Part shown: positions 54,342 through 63,005 of the stretch, one piece after another
Layout of the letters: every line of letters starts with the position of its first letter
Numbering within the stretch: position 1 is the first letter of the stretch
The notes under the pieces: model-generated
The model's input: the letters and a program-made list of their open reading frames with translations, nothing else
What the model was told of the DNA's origin: nothing
Databases searched by the model: none
Position numbers and translations under genes: made by a program
NCBI RefSeq assembly: GCF_030056665.1
Contig: NZ_JASHIG010000003.1
Reading direction: 5' to 3' (one strand)
Source: Flectobacillus roseus
GTDB lineage: Bacteria > Bacteroidota > Bacteroidia > Cytophagales > Spirosomataceae
DNA length: 64,000 nt

Positions 54342-54508
54342 TAAATATGTGTAATATATTACTTGATAAAAGATTGTGCTATGTGAGGACGTTATGATTT
54401 GTAGCAAGAAATATTTGTCATTTTGAGTTTGAAAATATCGTTAGAAAAGGCAAACCTTTTCTGAGTTTTGGAAGAAATAGCAGAACCTATAGTGGCTTTT
54501 GTTTTATT

Positions 54509-54651
54509 ATGCATCAAAAAAGCGGTCGAAAATTGTTTTTCGACCGCTTTTTTGATACATAGTTCTTGATGTAGGCTGCAAATCATTGTGCCTCTACAGC
54601 AAGAATGCAAATTCTTATATAATCACTCATGCACTCAATCATAATTCACTA
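54509..54651. repeat. Palindromic intergenic repeat, family R1 (copy 3)
   Basis: A perfect 20-bp stem at 54513-54532 and 54537-54556 (AAAAAAGCGGTCGAAAA in the arm) with a TTGT loop. The right flank is a decayed outer arm (GCAAATCATTGTGCCTCTAC) and ends with AATCACTCATGCACTCAATC, as in copy 2. It lies between the convergent VanZ and thrB genes. Confidence 0.8.
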
Positions 54652-54657
54652 AATTAT

Positions 54658-55593
54658 CTAGCCTATCACGACTGGCCCTGCTTGATTGATTCCAGAAACG
54701 TAACAATCAGAATCGATACCTACCTTTGAAAAACCTTCTTGCATGGCTTTACCAACTTTTTGAGCCGTGTCAAAATCTTTTGACAATGCAAACATCGAAG
54801 GTCCAGAGCCAGAAATAGAACAGCCAAGCGCTCCATTTTCAAGTGCAGCATTTTTGACAATGTCAAATTGTGGTATCAAAATCGCACGAACAGGTTCAAT
54901 GATTACATCAACCAACGAGCGAGAAATCAAATCATAATCAGGAAGCATCAGACCAGCTACCAAACCTGCTACATTGCCCATTTGAGTAATCGTCTTTTTC
55001 AAAGAAATTTCACGCTTTAAGATATTACGAGCATCCTTTGTATTTACCTCAATATGTGGGTGAACAATGGTGGCATATAGCTCCTTGGGTGTACGAAGTT
55101 GGATAATGTCTAATGGGTCGTAGCTACGAATTACCGTAAATCCACCCATCAAGCTTGGACCAACATTGTCGGCGTGCGCCGAGCCACAAGCAATAAATTC
55201 GCCTTCCATCGCAAAAGGTAATAGGTCTTTTTGTGCCAACGGACGACCTAATAACTCATTTGCTGCAAATACACCAGCCACCGAAGAAGCTGCCGAAGAG
55301 CCTAACCCCGAACCTAGTGGCATCAATTTTTTCAAGTCCATTTCAAAACCCTGCGATTCAGCGCCGATAGCTTCTAAGAACTTGATAATGGCAATACCAG
55401 CCGTATTTTTGCTTGCATCCAATGGCAAACGACCTTCGTCACCTTCAATTTTATTGATTTTTACGCCTTTTAAATCAGTTTTGCGCAATATTAGCTCATC
55501 GCCAGGATTGTCTACCGCAAAGCCAAATATATCAAAACCACAAGCCACATTGGCAACCGTAGCAGGGGCGAATACTTTTATTGAATCGTTCAT
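54658..55593 (-). CDS. thrB: Homoserine kinase ThrB
   Basis: 311 residues. GHMP kinase signature PLGSGLGSSAASSVAG (near residue 91), N-terminal APATVANVACGFDIFGFAV and C-terminal GALGCSISGSGPSMFAL. It phosphorylates homoserine with ATP. It starts 19 bp after thrA on the same strand, clearly one operon. thrC does not follow; the next gene downstream is VanZ, convergent. Confidence 0.96.
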   Translation of the reverse strand: MNDSIKVFAPATVANVACGFDIFGFAVDNPGDELILRKTDLKGVKINKIEGDEGRLPLDASKNTAGIAIIKFLEAIGAESQGFEMDLKKLMPLGSGLGSSAASSVAGVFAANELLGRPLAQKDLLPFAMEGEFIACGSAHADNVGPSLMGGFTVIRSYDPLDIIQLRTPKELYATIVHPHIEVNTKDARNILKREISLKKTITQMGNVAGLVAGLMLPDYDLISRSLVDVIIEPVRAILIPQFDIVKNAALENGALGCSISGSGPSMFALSKDFDTAQKVGKAMQEGFSKVGIDSDCYVSGINQAGPVVIG

Positions 55594-55612
55594 GGTTTAT
55601 GGAGGTTGAACT

Positions 55613-58069
55613 TTACGCCAAATAGCTTCCTATAGCAACAATATCGGCAAATACCCCCGAAGCGGTTACTTCTGCACCAGCACCTGGTCCTTTGATTACC
55701 AACGGACGGTCGTGGTAACGTTTGGTGGTAAATGAAATTACGTTGTCGGCGCCATCCATCATATAGAATGGATGCGTTTTGCCGATGCTTTTTACTCCAA
55801 TCGTAATTTTATTGTCTTCGAGTGTTGCGATAAAACGAAGTACTTCGCCTTTAGCTTCGGCTTCGTCAACCATTGTTTCAAAATAACTATTGGATACTTC
55901 CAGTTCGTTGAAAAAGTCTTCTACAGTTGGGGCTTTTTCACAGTTTTCTGGTAATAATTTTAAAATGGTTACGTCCTCTGGTTCCAATCTTAGCCCGATT
56001 TCACGACCTAAAATCAAAATCTTACGTGCCACGTCCATACCACTCAAATCTTCGCGTGGGTCTGGCTCTGTGTAACCTTTTACTTTGGCTTCACGCACGA
56101 TGTCAGCAAATTTGACACCTTTTTTGAAGTTATTAAAGATATATGAAAGCGTACCTGAAAGCACTCCTTCGATTTTCTCGAATCTATCGCCCGAAGCAAT
56201 CAAACCTTGCAAAGTGTTGATTACAGGTAAGCCTGCACCTACGTTGGTTTCGTACAAGAATTTGACGCCTTTTTTCAAGACTGTTCTATGCAGCAACGCA
56301 TAGTCTTCATATCGACCAGAGTTGGCTACTTTGTTTGGCGTTACGACCGAGATATTCGATTCAAATAAACCAAGGTAGTAGTTATGGATATTCTTGTCGG
56401 CTGTACAATCTGCAAATACAGAGTTTGGCAAATTCAGACGCTTAGCTTCTTCCACAAAAGCCCAAAGTTCTGCGGTTTTACCCATCGAATCCAAGGTCTC
56501 TTGCCACGAATCCATCGAGATGCCATCGCTTGTTACGAGCATTTTTCTGGAATTCATTACACCTACTAAATTTACTTTCAAACCTCTATATTTTGACAAA
56601 TAATTTGCTTGTCCTTTCAATTGATTCAAAAGCGCTTTTCCTATCAAACCAGTACCCACCAAGAATAAGTTGAGCGTTTTGACTTGAGAGAAAAAGAAAG
56701 TATCGTGAATAACATTAAGTGCTTTTGAAATATCTTTTTTCTCGATAACTACCGAAATATTCAACTCAGAAGAGCCTTGTGCGGTAGCCACGATATTGAT
56801 ACCATTTTTACCTAATACTGAGAACAATTTACCGCTCACCCCCGTATGATGACGCATACCTTCACCAACTACGGCAATAACAGATAGATTTTCCTGAATA
56901 TCTACTCCTTCAATGTCTCCTAAAGCGATTTCGCTTGCAAATTCTGTTTCCAAAATTTGACGTACTTCTTGAGAATATTGTGGGTCAATGGCAAAACAAA
57001 TCGAGTGCTCAGACGATGCCTGAGAAATCAATACCACCGAGATTTTATGCTTGGCAAGAATCGTGAATAGCTTTCCTGAAACCCCAGCCACACCAATCAT
57101 ACCCGAACCTTGAAGGTTGACCAAGGCTAAGTTATCAATCGAACTAATACCTGTAATGATATACTCGCTTGGCTCTGCTTGGCGACTTACAACTGTGCCA
57201 ATAAAGCTAGGGTTGAAGGTATTGAGTACACGAATTGGTATATTTCTGGCAAATGCTGGTTGCAAAGATGGTGGATAAATCACCTTAGCCCCAAAGTGCG
57301 TCAGTTCCATTGCCTCCGAGTACGTAATTGTTGGAATCGTAAAGGCATTTTTTACCTTACGAGGGTCGGCGGTCATCATACCGTCTACGTCGGTCCAAAT
57401 TTCGATTTCCTCAGAATTGAGGGCAGCACCAAATATGGAACCTGTGTAGTCAGAACCACCACGTCCTAAGGTGGTAGTTTCGCCTTTGTCAGTCGAACCA
57501 ATAAAGCCTGTAATTAATTGTAATGATTTGGTTTTGGCAAAATGTTCTTGAATCAGACTATTAGTCGTGTCAAAATCCACCTCTGCCATGCCGAAAGTAT
57601 CATTAGTACGAATGACTTTGCGTGCGTCTAAAAACTGACAATCAACGCCTTGTGCATGAAGGATTTCGTAAATGAGAGTAGTCGAAAGACGTTCGCCAAA
57701 ACTCACAATTAAATCAGCCGTTCGAGAAGAAATCTCACGAATCAACGACACCCCTTTCAATAAATCCTCAAGTTCGTTGATAATCGTTCGGATATTAGCA
57801 AATACTTTTGATTGAGCTTTTACATCGATCAGCGCTCTAACTACATTAAAATGACGCTCTTCGATCGTTTTTACAAGGTCAAAATAACTTAAATCACTTA
57901 CTGCGGCTCTTTTACCCGTTTCGATAAGCTGATTGGTTACTCCACCCATTGCCGAAAATACAACGGCGATTTTTTCTCCTTTTTCAAGGTTTCCCTTGAT
58001 GATGCTTAGAACTGATTGAATACTTTCAACGGTTCCGCATGACGTTCCTCCGAATTTTAATACTTTCAT
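55613..58069 (-). CDS. thrA: Bifunctional aspartate kinase/homoserine dehydrogenase I
   Basis: 818 residues from MKVLKFGGTSCG; the frame extends to 58123 but the kinase N-terminus fixes the start. Aspartate kinase occupies roughly 1-300 (TTLGRGGSDYTG, EIWTDVDGMMTADPRKV), two ACT regions follow (about 320-455), and the homoserine dehydrogenase starts at LFLVGTGLIGKALLNQL near 465 with the catalytic stretch GTLSYIFNNFKKG. It catalyses the first and third steps from aspartate to threonine, NAD(P)H-dependent in the second activity. ACT domains imply allosteric control by end products. Confidence 0.96.
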   Translation of the reverse strand: MKVLKFGGTSCGTVESIQSVLSIIKGNLEKGEKIAVVFSAMGGVTNQLIETGKRAAVSDLSYFDLVKTIEERHFNVVRALIDVKAQSKVFANIRTIINELEDLLKGVSLIREISSRTADLIVSFGERLSTTLIYEILHAQGVDCQFLDARKVIRTNDTFGMAEVDFDTTNSLIQEHFAKTKSLQLITGFIGSTDKGETTTLGRGGSDYTGSIFGAALNSEEIEIWTDVDGMMTADPRKVKNAFTIPTITYSEAMELTHFGAKVIYPPSLQPAFARNIPIRVLNTFNPSFIGTVVSRQAEPSEYIITGISSIDNLALVNLQGSGMIGVAGVSGKLFTILAKHKISVVLISQASSEHSICFAIDPQYSQEVRQILETEFASEIALGDIEGVDIQENLSVIAVVGEGMRHHTGVSGKLFSVLGKNGINIVATAQGSSELNISVVIEKKDISKALNVIHDTFFFSQVKTLNLFLVGTGLIGKALLNQLKGQANYLSKYRGLKVNLVGVMNSRKMLVTSDGISMDSWQETLDSMGKTAELWAFVEEAKRLNLPNSVFADCTADKNIHNYYLGLFESNISVVTPNKVANSGRYEDYALLHRTVLKKGVKFLYETNVGAGLPVINTLQGLIASGDRFEKIEGVLSGTLSYIFNNFKKGVKFADIVREAKVKGYTEPDPREDLSGMDVARKILILGREIGLRLEPEDVTILKLLPENCEKAPTVEDFFNELEVSNSYFETMVDEAEAKGEVLRFIATLEDNKITIGVKSIGKTHPFYMMDGADNVISFTTKRYHDRPLVIKGPGAGAEVTASGVFADIVAIGSYLA

Positions 58070-58166
58070 ATTTTGGTAAAGATGCTGCTCGATAAGTTGG
58101 TGTAAAAGCCTCTTAAAAAGCACGCTTCTGCTTTACAACAGCAGTTTAAATGTTTATAATGGAGTA

Positions 58167-58174
58167 CAAATATA
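58167..58174 (-). promoter_or_regulatory. -7 promoter element of the thrAB operon
   Basis: Minus-strand TATATTTG matches TAnnTTTG, about 100 bases before the thrA start. The leader contains a small CTGCT/AGCAG hairpin; I see no Thr-rich leader peptide. Confidence 0.4.
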
Positions 58175-58467
58175 GATAAAGCCTTGATATGATTTGACCT
58201 TTCGGAAAGCTTTTCCAAGAATAATCTTTGGGGATTTTAGGGGGCAAATAGAATATTTTTCCTGCTAAATAGTAAAATAACGGTATAAATAAATGATTAA
58301 ATCTTATGCCTAACTAAAATATTTTGCTTTATGCCTGTTTAGGAAGTTAATTTCTGGAAACCTCAACGCGTAAAAATTTGTTTTATAAATATAGAATTTG
58401 GAACAGTCCGATGTGTCGGTGTTCAATTTTACCTTTTTTAAAACCTTCAACTAGCTCTAAAACACGC
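58175..58467. other. Divergent intergenic region between thrA and the second vWA gene
   Basis: About 290 bp, no gene seen. The open frame that runs into the vWA gene from 58378 begins with TTG and has no family support. Confidence 0.4.
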
Positions 58468-59586
58468 ATGCTCGGATACCGCTTTTCTGAATTTGTTCCA
58501 CAAGAACAAGAAGATGGGAAAAAAGCCAAATTCGACCAATTGTTAGATATCTTTAATCAATTGGTCACCATGACCTCGGGCGATGTCTCGGAGGCTCTGT
58601 CTTGGCTTACCCAACTCGACAAACAATACAACCTTACTGATGACTCTTACGGTATTGCCGATTTTATCGAAGACCTCAAAGAAAAAGGATACATCCGTGA
58701 AGAAAAGGATGAAAATGGGCAACAAGCTCAAGTTCTTTCGGCTAAAGGCGAACAGAGTATTCGGAAACAATCATTAGATGAAATTTTCGGAAAACTTAAA
58801 AAAACAGGCAATTCGGGTAATCACCGCACACCTTACCAAGGTACTGGCGACGAAATGAATACCGATCGTCGGGAATTTCAATTTGGAGATTCTTTGGAGC
58901 AAATCGCCATGACCGAGTCTATTCGAAATGCGCAAATCAATAATGGTTTCGAAAACTTTATGTTGACCGAGAATGACCTCGAAATCATGGATAAGGAATA
59001 CAAAGCTCAAACCTCTACGGTGTTGATGATTGATATTTCCCACTCTATGATTTTGTACGGTGAGGATAGAATTACGCCTGCCAAAAAGGTCGCTATGGCA
59101 CTTTCGGAGCTCATTATGACCAAATATCCCAAAGATACCCTCGATGTAATTGTATTTGGCAACGACGCTTGGCAGATTCAGGTGAAGGATTTACCTTACC
59201 TTGAAGTGGGTCCTTATCATACCAATACCGTCGCTGGTTTGGAGTTGGCTATGGATTTGTTGCGCAGGAGAAAAAACAAAAACAAACAGATTTTTATGAT
59301 TACAGATGGAAAACCTACTTGTTTAAAAGAAGGTATTCGGTATTATAAAAATAGTTTTGGTTTGGATAAAAAGATTCTGAACAAAACCCTCACCCTCGCT
59401 GCTCAATGCCGTAGATTGAAAATTCCTGTTACAACTTTTATGATTGCTCGTGACCAATATCTCAAAGAGTTTGTTCAGGAGTTTACCAAAACCAATAATG
59501 GTCGTGCCTATTATTCTTCTTTAAAGGGGCTGGGTGAATTCATTTTTGAAGACTATCAAAGAAATAGAAGAAAGGATGTCAGATAA
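58468..59586 (+). CDS. vWA domain protein, partner of the following AAA+ ATPase
   Basis: 372 residues from MLGYRFSEF. The vWA domain is C-terminal: MIDAS motif DISHSM at 189-194 (Asp-x-Ser-His-Ser), followed by a second acidic site around ITDGKP. The N-terminal ~180 residues are helical (FDQLLDIFNQLVTMTSGDVSEAL, ADFIEDLKEKGYIREEK). The layout matches BchD/YehP-type vWA proteins that work with magnesium-chelatase-like AAA+ ATPases. The ATPase gene follows on the same strand after 232 bp that includes a hairpin. Confidence 0.88.
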   Translation: MLGYRFSEFVPQEQEDGKKAKFDQLLDIFNQLVTMTSGDVSEALSWLTQLDKQYNLTDDSYGIADFIEDLKEKGYIREEKDENGQQAQVLSAKGEQSIRKQSLDEIFGKLKKTGNSGNHRTPYQGTGDEMNTDRREFQFGDSLEQIAMTESIRNAQINNGFENFMLTENDLEIMDKEYKAQTSTVLMIDISHSMILYGEDRITPAKKVAMALSELIMTKYPKDTLDVIVFGNDAWQIQVKDLPYLEVGPYHTNTVAGLELAMDLLRRRKNKNKQIFMITDGKPTCLKEGIRYYKNSFGLDKKILNKTLTLAAQCRRLKIPVTTFMIARDQYLKEFVQEFTKTNNGRAYYSSLKGLGEFIFEDYQRNRRKDVR

Positions 59587-59587
59587 A

Positions 59588-59613
59588 AAGCCCCTGCTCG
59601 AAAGCAGAGGCTT
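59588..59613 (+). terminator. Weak hairpin after the second vWA gene
   Basis: AGCCCCTGCT / AGCAGAGGCT with a CGAA loop and one mismatch, two bases past the stop. No T-tract follows, so read-through into the ATPase gene is plausible. Confidence 0.4.
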
Positions 59614-59818
59614 GCTAGGTCGAGATTAAGCAGAAAGGAGCTTCATTTTGAATTTTAGATAAAGAGGTTATTACCTTTCAAAATTACCGAATGTTAAGTA
59701 TCGCCGCACTTAAATGTATGTGAACGGCAGAATTAGATAAATAAGTGGTCGAATTATGGCGGAAATCCTTTGGAAATCGATTGAAAATTCGCCTATATCC
59801 CAAAATCAAAAATAATTT

Positions 59819-61342
59819 ATGTCTTACAAAAATCTTTCAGCAACCCAATTACTCGCTATCAAAACTCTTGGCGAATTAAAAAATGCAGGTTATCAGGCAA
59901 AATCTATCAAGCAAGAGTTGCGTGATAACTTGATTCAAAAAATTAGAAATAAAGAAAAAGTATTTGATGGGATTTGGGGGTATGAGGATACTGTGATTCC
60001 AGATATCGAACGTGCGATTCTTTCGCAACATCATATCAACTTATTAGGTTTGCGTGGACAAGCCAAAACTCGTATTGCTCGTTTGATGGTGAATCTTTTG
60101 GACGAATATGTGCCAGTAGTACAAGGTTCTGAACTTAATGACGATCCTTTGCAACCGCTATCACGTTTTGCCAAAGATGTTATAGCAGAAAAAGGAGATG
60201 CTACGCCTATCTCATGGTTGCATCGTGACGACCGTTACACAGAAAAATTAGCCACTCCAGACGTATCTGTTGCTGACCTCATCGGTGATGCCGACCCGAT
60301 TAAAGCTGCAACCCTCAAACTACCTTATTCTGACGAGCGTGTTATCCACTTTGGTTTGATTCCTCGCTCGCATCGTGGTATCTTTGTGATTAACGAATTG
60401 CCTGATTTACAGGCTCGTATTCAAGTTTCTTTGTTTAATATTCTACAAGAAGGGGATATTCAGATTCGTGGATTCAAATTGCGTTTGCCTTTGGATATTC
60501 AGTTTGTGTTTACAGCTAACCCTGAGGATTATACTAATCGTGGTTCCATAGTAACGCCACTCAAAGACCGTATTGATTCTCAGATTGTTACGCATTATCC
60601 AAAGACTTTAGAAATCGGAAAACGTATTACCTTGCAAGAAGCAAACATCAAACCTGAGCAAGAACAATTGGTGACCACCAATGCCTTAGTGGAGGATTTG
60701 ATTGAACAAATTGCTTTCGAAGCCCGTCAATCAGAGTACGTAGATGCCAAATCTGGGGTATCGGCAAGGATGACTATTTCGGCATATGAAAACCTTATTT
60801 CTGCTGCCGAGCGTCGTGCATTATTGAATGGGGAAGAAAAAACCTATGTACGTGTTGCTGATTTGGTTGGCGTGATTCCTGCGGTTTGTGGCAAGGTTGA
60901 GTTAGTGTATGAAGGCGAGGTAGAAGGTCCTGTAATTGTGGCTCAAAACTTAGTTGGCAAAGCCATCCGTGCGCAGTTTTTGAACTTCTTCCCAGACCCA
61001 GAAAAAATCAAAAAACTGGCAAAAGACAATGCTGGCAAAAATCCATACAAACCAATTATTGACTGGTTTATGGATGGAAACATTATTGATATTTTCAACG
61101 ATAGCGCCGATGCTGATTATTCATCAAGATTGAGAACCATCGATGGCTTGGATGAACTGGTAGAAAAAATATATCCAACATTTGAAGGTCGTGAAAAATT
61201 ATTTATGATGGAGTTTGTATTGCACGGGCTTTCAGAATTCTCAATGATTTCGAAGAAAACGCTCGACCAGGGTCTTCAATTCAAGGACCTAACAGATTCG
61301 TTGTTTGATTTGGATAACTTCAAATTTGAAGACGAAGAATAG
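59819..61342 (+). CDS. Magnesium-chelatase-like AAA+ ATPase
   Basis: 507 residues. Walker A GLRGQAKT at 77-84, Walker B GIFVINEL at 187-194, sensor 1 around FVFTANPEDYTNRG, and the arginine-rich lid SARMTISAYENLISAAERRAL. The order matches ChlI/BchI-type ATPases. It contains a ~90-residue insert between Walker A and B. With the vWA gene just upstream it forms a second ATPase-vWA pair, distant from the MoxR-type one at 30-31 kb. No chlorophyll or cobalamin genes are nearby, so a general chaperone role is more likely than true chelation. Confidence 0.88.
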   Translation: MSYKNLSATQLLAIKTLGELKNAGYQAKSIKQELRDNLIQKIRNKEKVFDGIWGYEDTVIPDIERAILSQHHINLLGLRGQAKTRIARLMVNLLDEYVPVVQGSELNDDPLQPLSRFAKDVIAEKGDATPISWLHRDDRYTEKLATPDVSVADLIGDADPIKAATLKLPYSDERVIHFGLIPRSHRGIFVINELPDLQARIQVSLFNILQEGDIQIRGFKLRLPLDIQFVFTANPEDYTNRGSIVTPLKDRIDSQIVTHYPKTLEIGKRITLQEANIKPEQEQLVTTNALVEDLIEQIAFEARQSEYVDAKSGVSARMTISAYENLISAAERRALLNGEEKTYVRVADLVGVIPAVCGKVELVYEGEVEGPVIVAQNLVGKAIRAQFLNFFPDPEKIKKLAKDNAGKNPYKPIIDWFMDGNIIDIFNDSADADYSSRLRTIDGLDELVEKIYPTFEGREKLFMMEFVLHGLSEFSMISKKTLDQGLQFKDLTDSLFDLDNFKFEDEE

Positions 61343-61343
61343 T

Positions 61344-61553
61344 ATTTAGTGATTTGTGATTGAGTGTATGAGTGATTGTTTTTCTATGTTTTATCAGTAG
61401 AAACGCAATGTCTTACCTTAAAAATCAAACACTAGTTCGAGACTTTGTCTCGAACTAGTGTTTGATTACAGTTTGTAAACTGTTTTAAAAAAATAAGTCC
61501 AAGACTAAGTCTTGAACTAGGAAATTTATAAAAATCACTCACCCACTCAATTA
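61344..61553. repeat. Mosaic repeat with R1 outer arms and R2 core
   Basis: The outer arms, GTGATTGAGTGTATGAGTGATT and AATCACTCACCCACTCAATT, match those of R1 copy 2. The centre differs: a perfect 21-bp stem at 61423-61443 and 61447-61467 (CACTAGTTCGAGAC in the arm, three-base loop), then the 34-base repeat shared with 19698-19731. A partial GTAGAAACGCAATG arm (R1) lies at 61398-61411. It fills the gap between two convergent genes. Confidence 0.8.
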
Positions 61554-62438
61554 TGCCTTCGGATGCGCCTGCTCATAAATCTTTTTCAGTTTTTCCATCG
61601 AATTGTGGGTATATACCTGCGTGGCAGCTAAGGAAGTATGTCCCATTAAATCTTTAATAGCAGTCAAATCGGCGCCATTATTCAACAAATGCGTGGCATA
61701 AGAGTGACGCAATACGTGAGGTGATTTTTTTGTTAAGCTTGTTACAAGTGAAAGATATTTTTTGACAATTCGTTGAATCATCACAGGATAACCTTGTTCG
61801 CCTTTATTGCTTACAATCAACAAATGATGTTGAAAACCTTCTCTATCTCTTATCTCAATATATTCCTTTATTTGCGCTGAGAGATTGGCATGAATAGGCA
61901 CAATTCTTTCTTTATTTCTTTTACCTAAAACCTTAATGGTATGTTGGTAAAAATCAATGTCTTTTACTTCCAACTCAATAAGTTCTGACAAACGAATACC
62001 CGAGCCATAGAGTAATTCCATGATGAGTTTGTCACGGACACCCTCAAAATCTTCTGGAAACTCCACCTTGTCCAACAACATTTCCATCTCGCTTTCTCTT
62101 ACAAACGTAGGAATATTCTTGGCTGTTTTCATTGCCACGACCTTGCGCATAGGGTCTTGGTCGATGATTTTCTTGAAAAGTAAAAATTTATAAAAGCTTC
62201 GAAGCGTAGCCACTTTTCGATTAATCGAGCGACTGTCGAGTTTGGCTTCTGAGAGAGATACCACCCATGAACGAATCATTTGGTGGTCGGCAAGTTGAGG
62301 ATGATGAAAATCGTAGGTATTGGCAAGGTAATGACTAAACTGCGACATATCATTACGATAAGCCGTAGTGGTGTGATCGCTACAACGTTTTTCGTGTTGT
62401 ATGTAGGCTAAAAAAAAATTGACTATCTCTGAATTCAT
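61551..62438 (-). CDS. Tyrosine recombinase, XerC/XerD type
   Basis: 295 residues, the usual Xer length. Catalytic set complete: R149 (GSGIRLSEL), K173, H241 and R244 (HVLRHSYATH), H267 (MGHTS) and Y276 (TQVYTH). The core-binding domain (1-100) contains the expected YRNDMSQFSHYL. Xer recombinases resolve chromosome dimers at dif; with no phage or integron genes nearby a housekeeping role is likely. Whether XerC or XerD cannot be told from the sequence. Its start codon lies inside the hairpin at 62413-62461. Confidence 0.92.
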   Translation of the reverse strand: MNSEIVNFFLAYIQHEKRCSDHTTTAYRNDMSQFSHYLANTYDFHHPQLADHQMIRSWVVSLSEAKLDSRSINRKVATLRSFYKFLLFKKIIDQDPMRKVVAMKTAKNIPTFVRESEMEMLLDKVEFPEDFEGVRDKLIMELLYGSGIRLSELIELEVKDIDFYQHTIKVLGKRNKERIVPIHANLSAQIKEYIEIRDREGFQHHLLIVSNKGEQGYPVMIQRIVKKYLSLVTSLTKKSPHVLRHSYATHLLNNGADLTAIKDLMGHTSLAATQVYTHNSMEKLKKIYEQAHPKA

Positions 62439-62461
62439 GATTCTAAGATAGTCAATTTTTT
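62413..62461 (-). terminator. Perfect 16-bp hairpin spanning the recombinase start codon
   Basis: Arms 62413-62428 and 62446-62461 (AAAAAATTGACTATCT and its complement) pair without mismatch; the 17-base loop holds the ATG at 62436-62438. On the minus strand the stem is followed by more T, which fits a Rho-independent terminator for rpsU, whose stop is 72 bases upstream. It therefore overlaps the first codons of the recombinase gene. Confidence 0.7.
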
Positions 62462-62532
62462 ATGAATGCTGAACGGTTATCGGCTTAATTCGCGATTAAA
62501 TGATAACATTATGAAATGAAATCAAACGTTAA

Positions 62533-62727
62533 TTAAGACTCTAAGTTACCGTACATTTTTTGCTTGTATGAAGCACGAATTACTTCAGTACGACGCTCAA
62601 CAGATGGCTTTTCGAATGCCATACGTCTACGAAGTTCTTTAACTACACCAGTTTTTTCGAATTTTTTCTTGAATCTTTTAAGAGCTTTGTCGATTGACTC
62701 GTTTTCTTTTACGTTGATAATCAGCAT
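62533..62727 (-). CDS. rpsU: 30S ribosomal protein S21
   Basis: 64 residues. The highly conserved stretch ESIDKALKRFKKKFEKTG, VVKELRRRMAFEKPSVERR and the basic tail identify S21, the small ribosomal protein of the 30S subunit involved in initiation. The Bacteroidetes form is short, as here. Preceded by a well-formed promoter at 62767-62797; the recombinase gene lies downstream on the same strand. Confidence 0.97.
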   Translation of the reverse strand: MLIINVKENESIDKALKRFKKKFEKTGVVKELRRRMAFEKPSVERRTEVIRASYKQKMYGNLES

Positions 62728-62766
62728 ATTGTTTGTTTGTTTATTGCCTTAATAATAATTGAGGTG

Positions 62767-62797
62767 CAAAGATAAGTATTTCCAATTTGATTGTCAA
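62767..62797 (-). promoter_or_regulatory. Promoter of rpsU
   Basis: Minus-strand TATCTTTG at 62774-62767 is a perfect TAnnTTTG -7 element, with TTG (62797-62795) 20 bases further upstream. This is the best-formed promoter seen in the window. Confidence 0.65.
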
Positions 62798-62920
62798 GGG
62801 TTTTTATCAAACAAACCTACGCTTTTTCAGAACCCTTACGTAGTAGGTACTTAAATCGAGGCGCAAAAGAATACTTTCAATTCGGAAGTCTTTTCTCCGA
62901 AAGAATTCATAAATCAGCCT

Positions 62921-62928
62921 TATCTTTG
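62921..62928 (+). promoter_or_regulatory. -7 promoter element of the ABC-F gene
   Basis: TATCTTTG, a perfect TAnnTTTG match, 77 bases before the ATG at 63006. The divergent rpsU promoter uses the same box sequence. Confidence 0.5.
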
Positions 62929-63005
62929 TATGCTAGAATTTTCTCGATACACATAACAACTTCAAAAGGCAATAGCTAAAAACGAAAACGGGCTATTTTT
63001 TATAT

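Noticed and set aside
58378..58467. TTG-initiated extension of the second vWA protein
   Set aside because: Starts with a rare codon and has no family similarity; the ATG at 58468 fits the domain layout.
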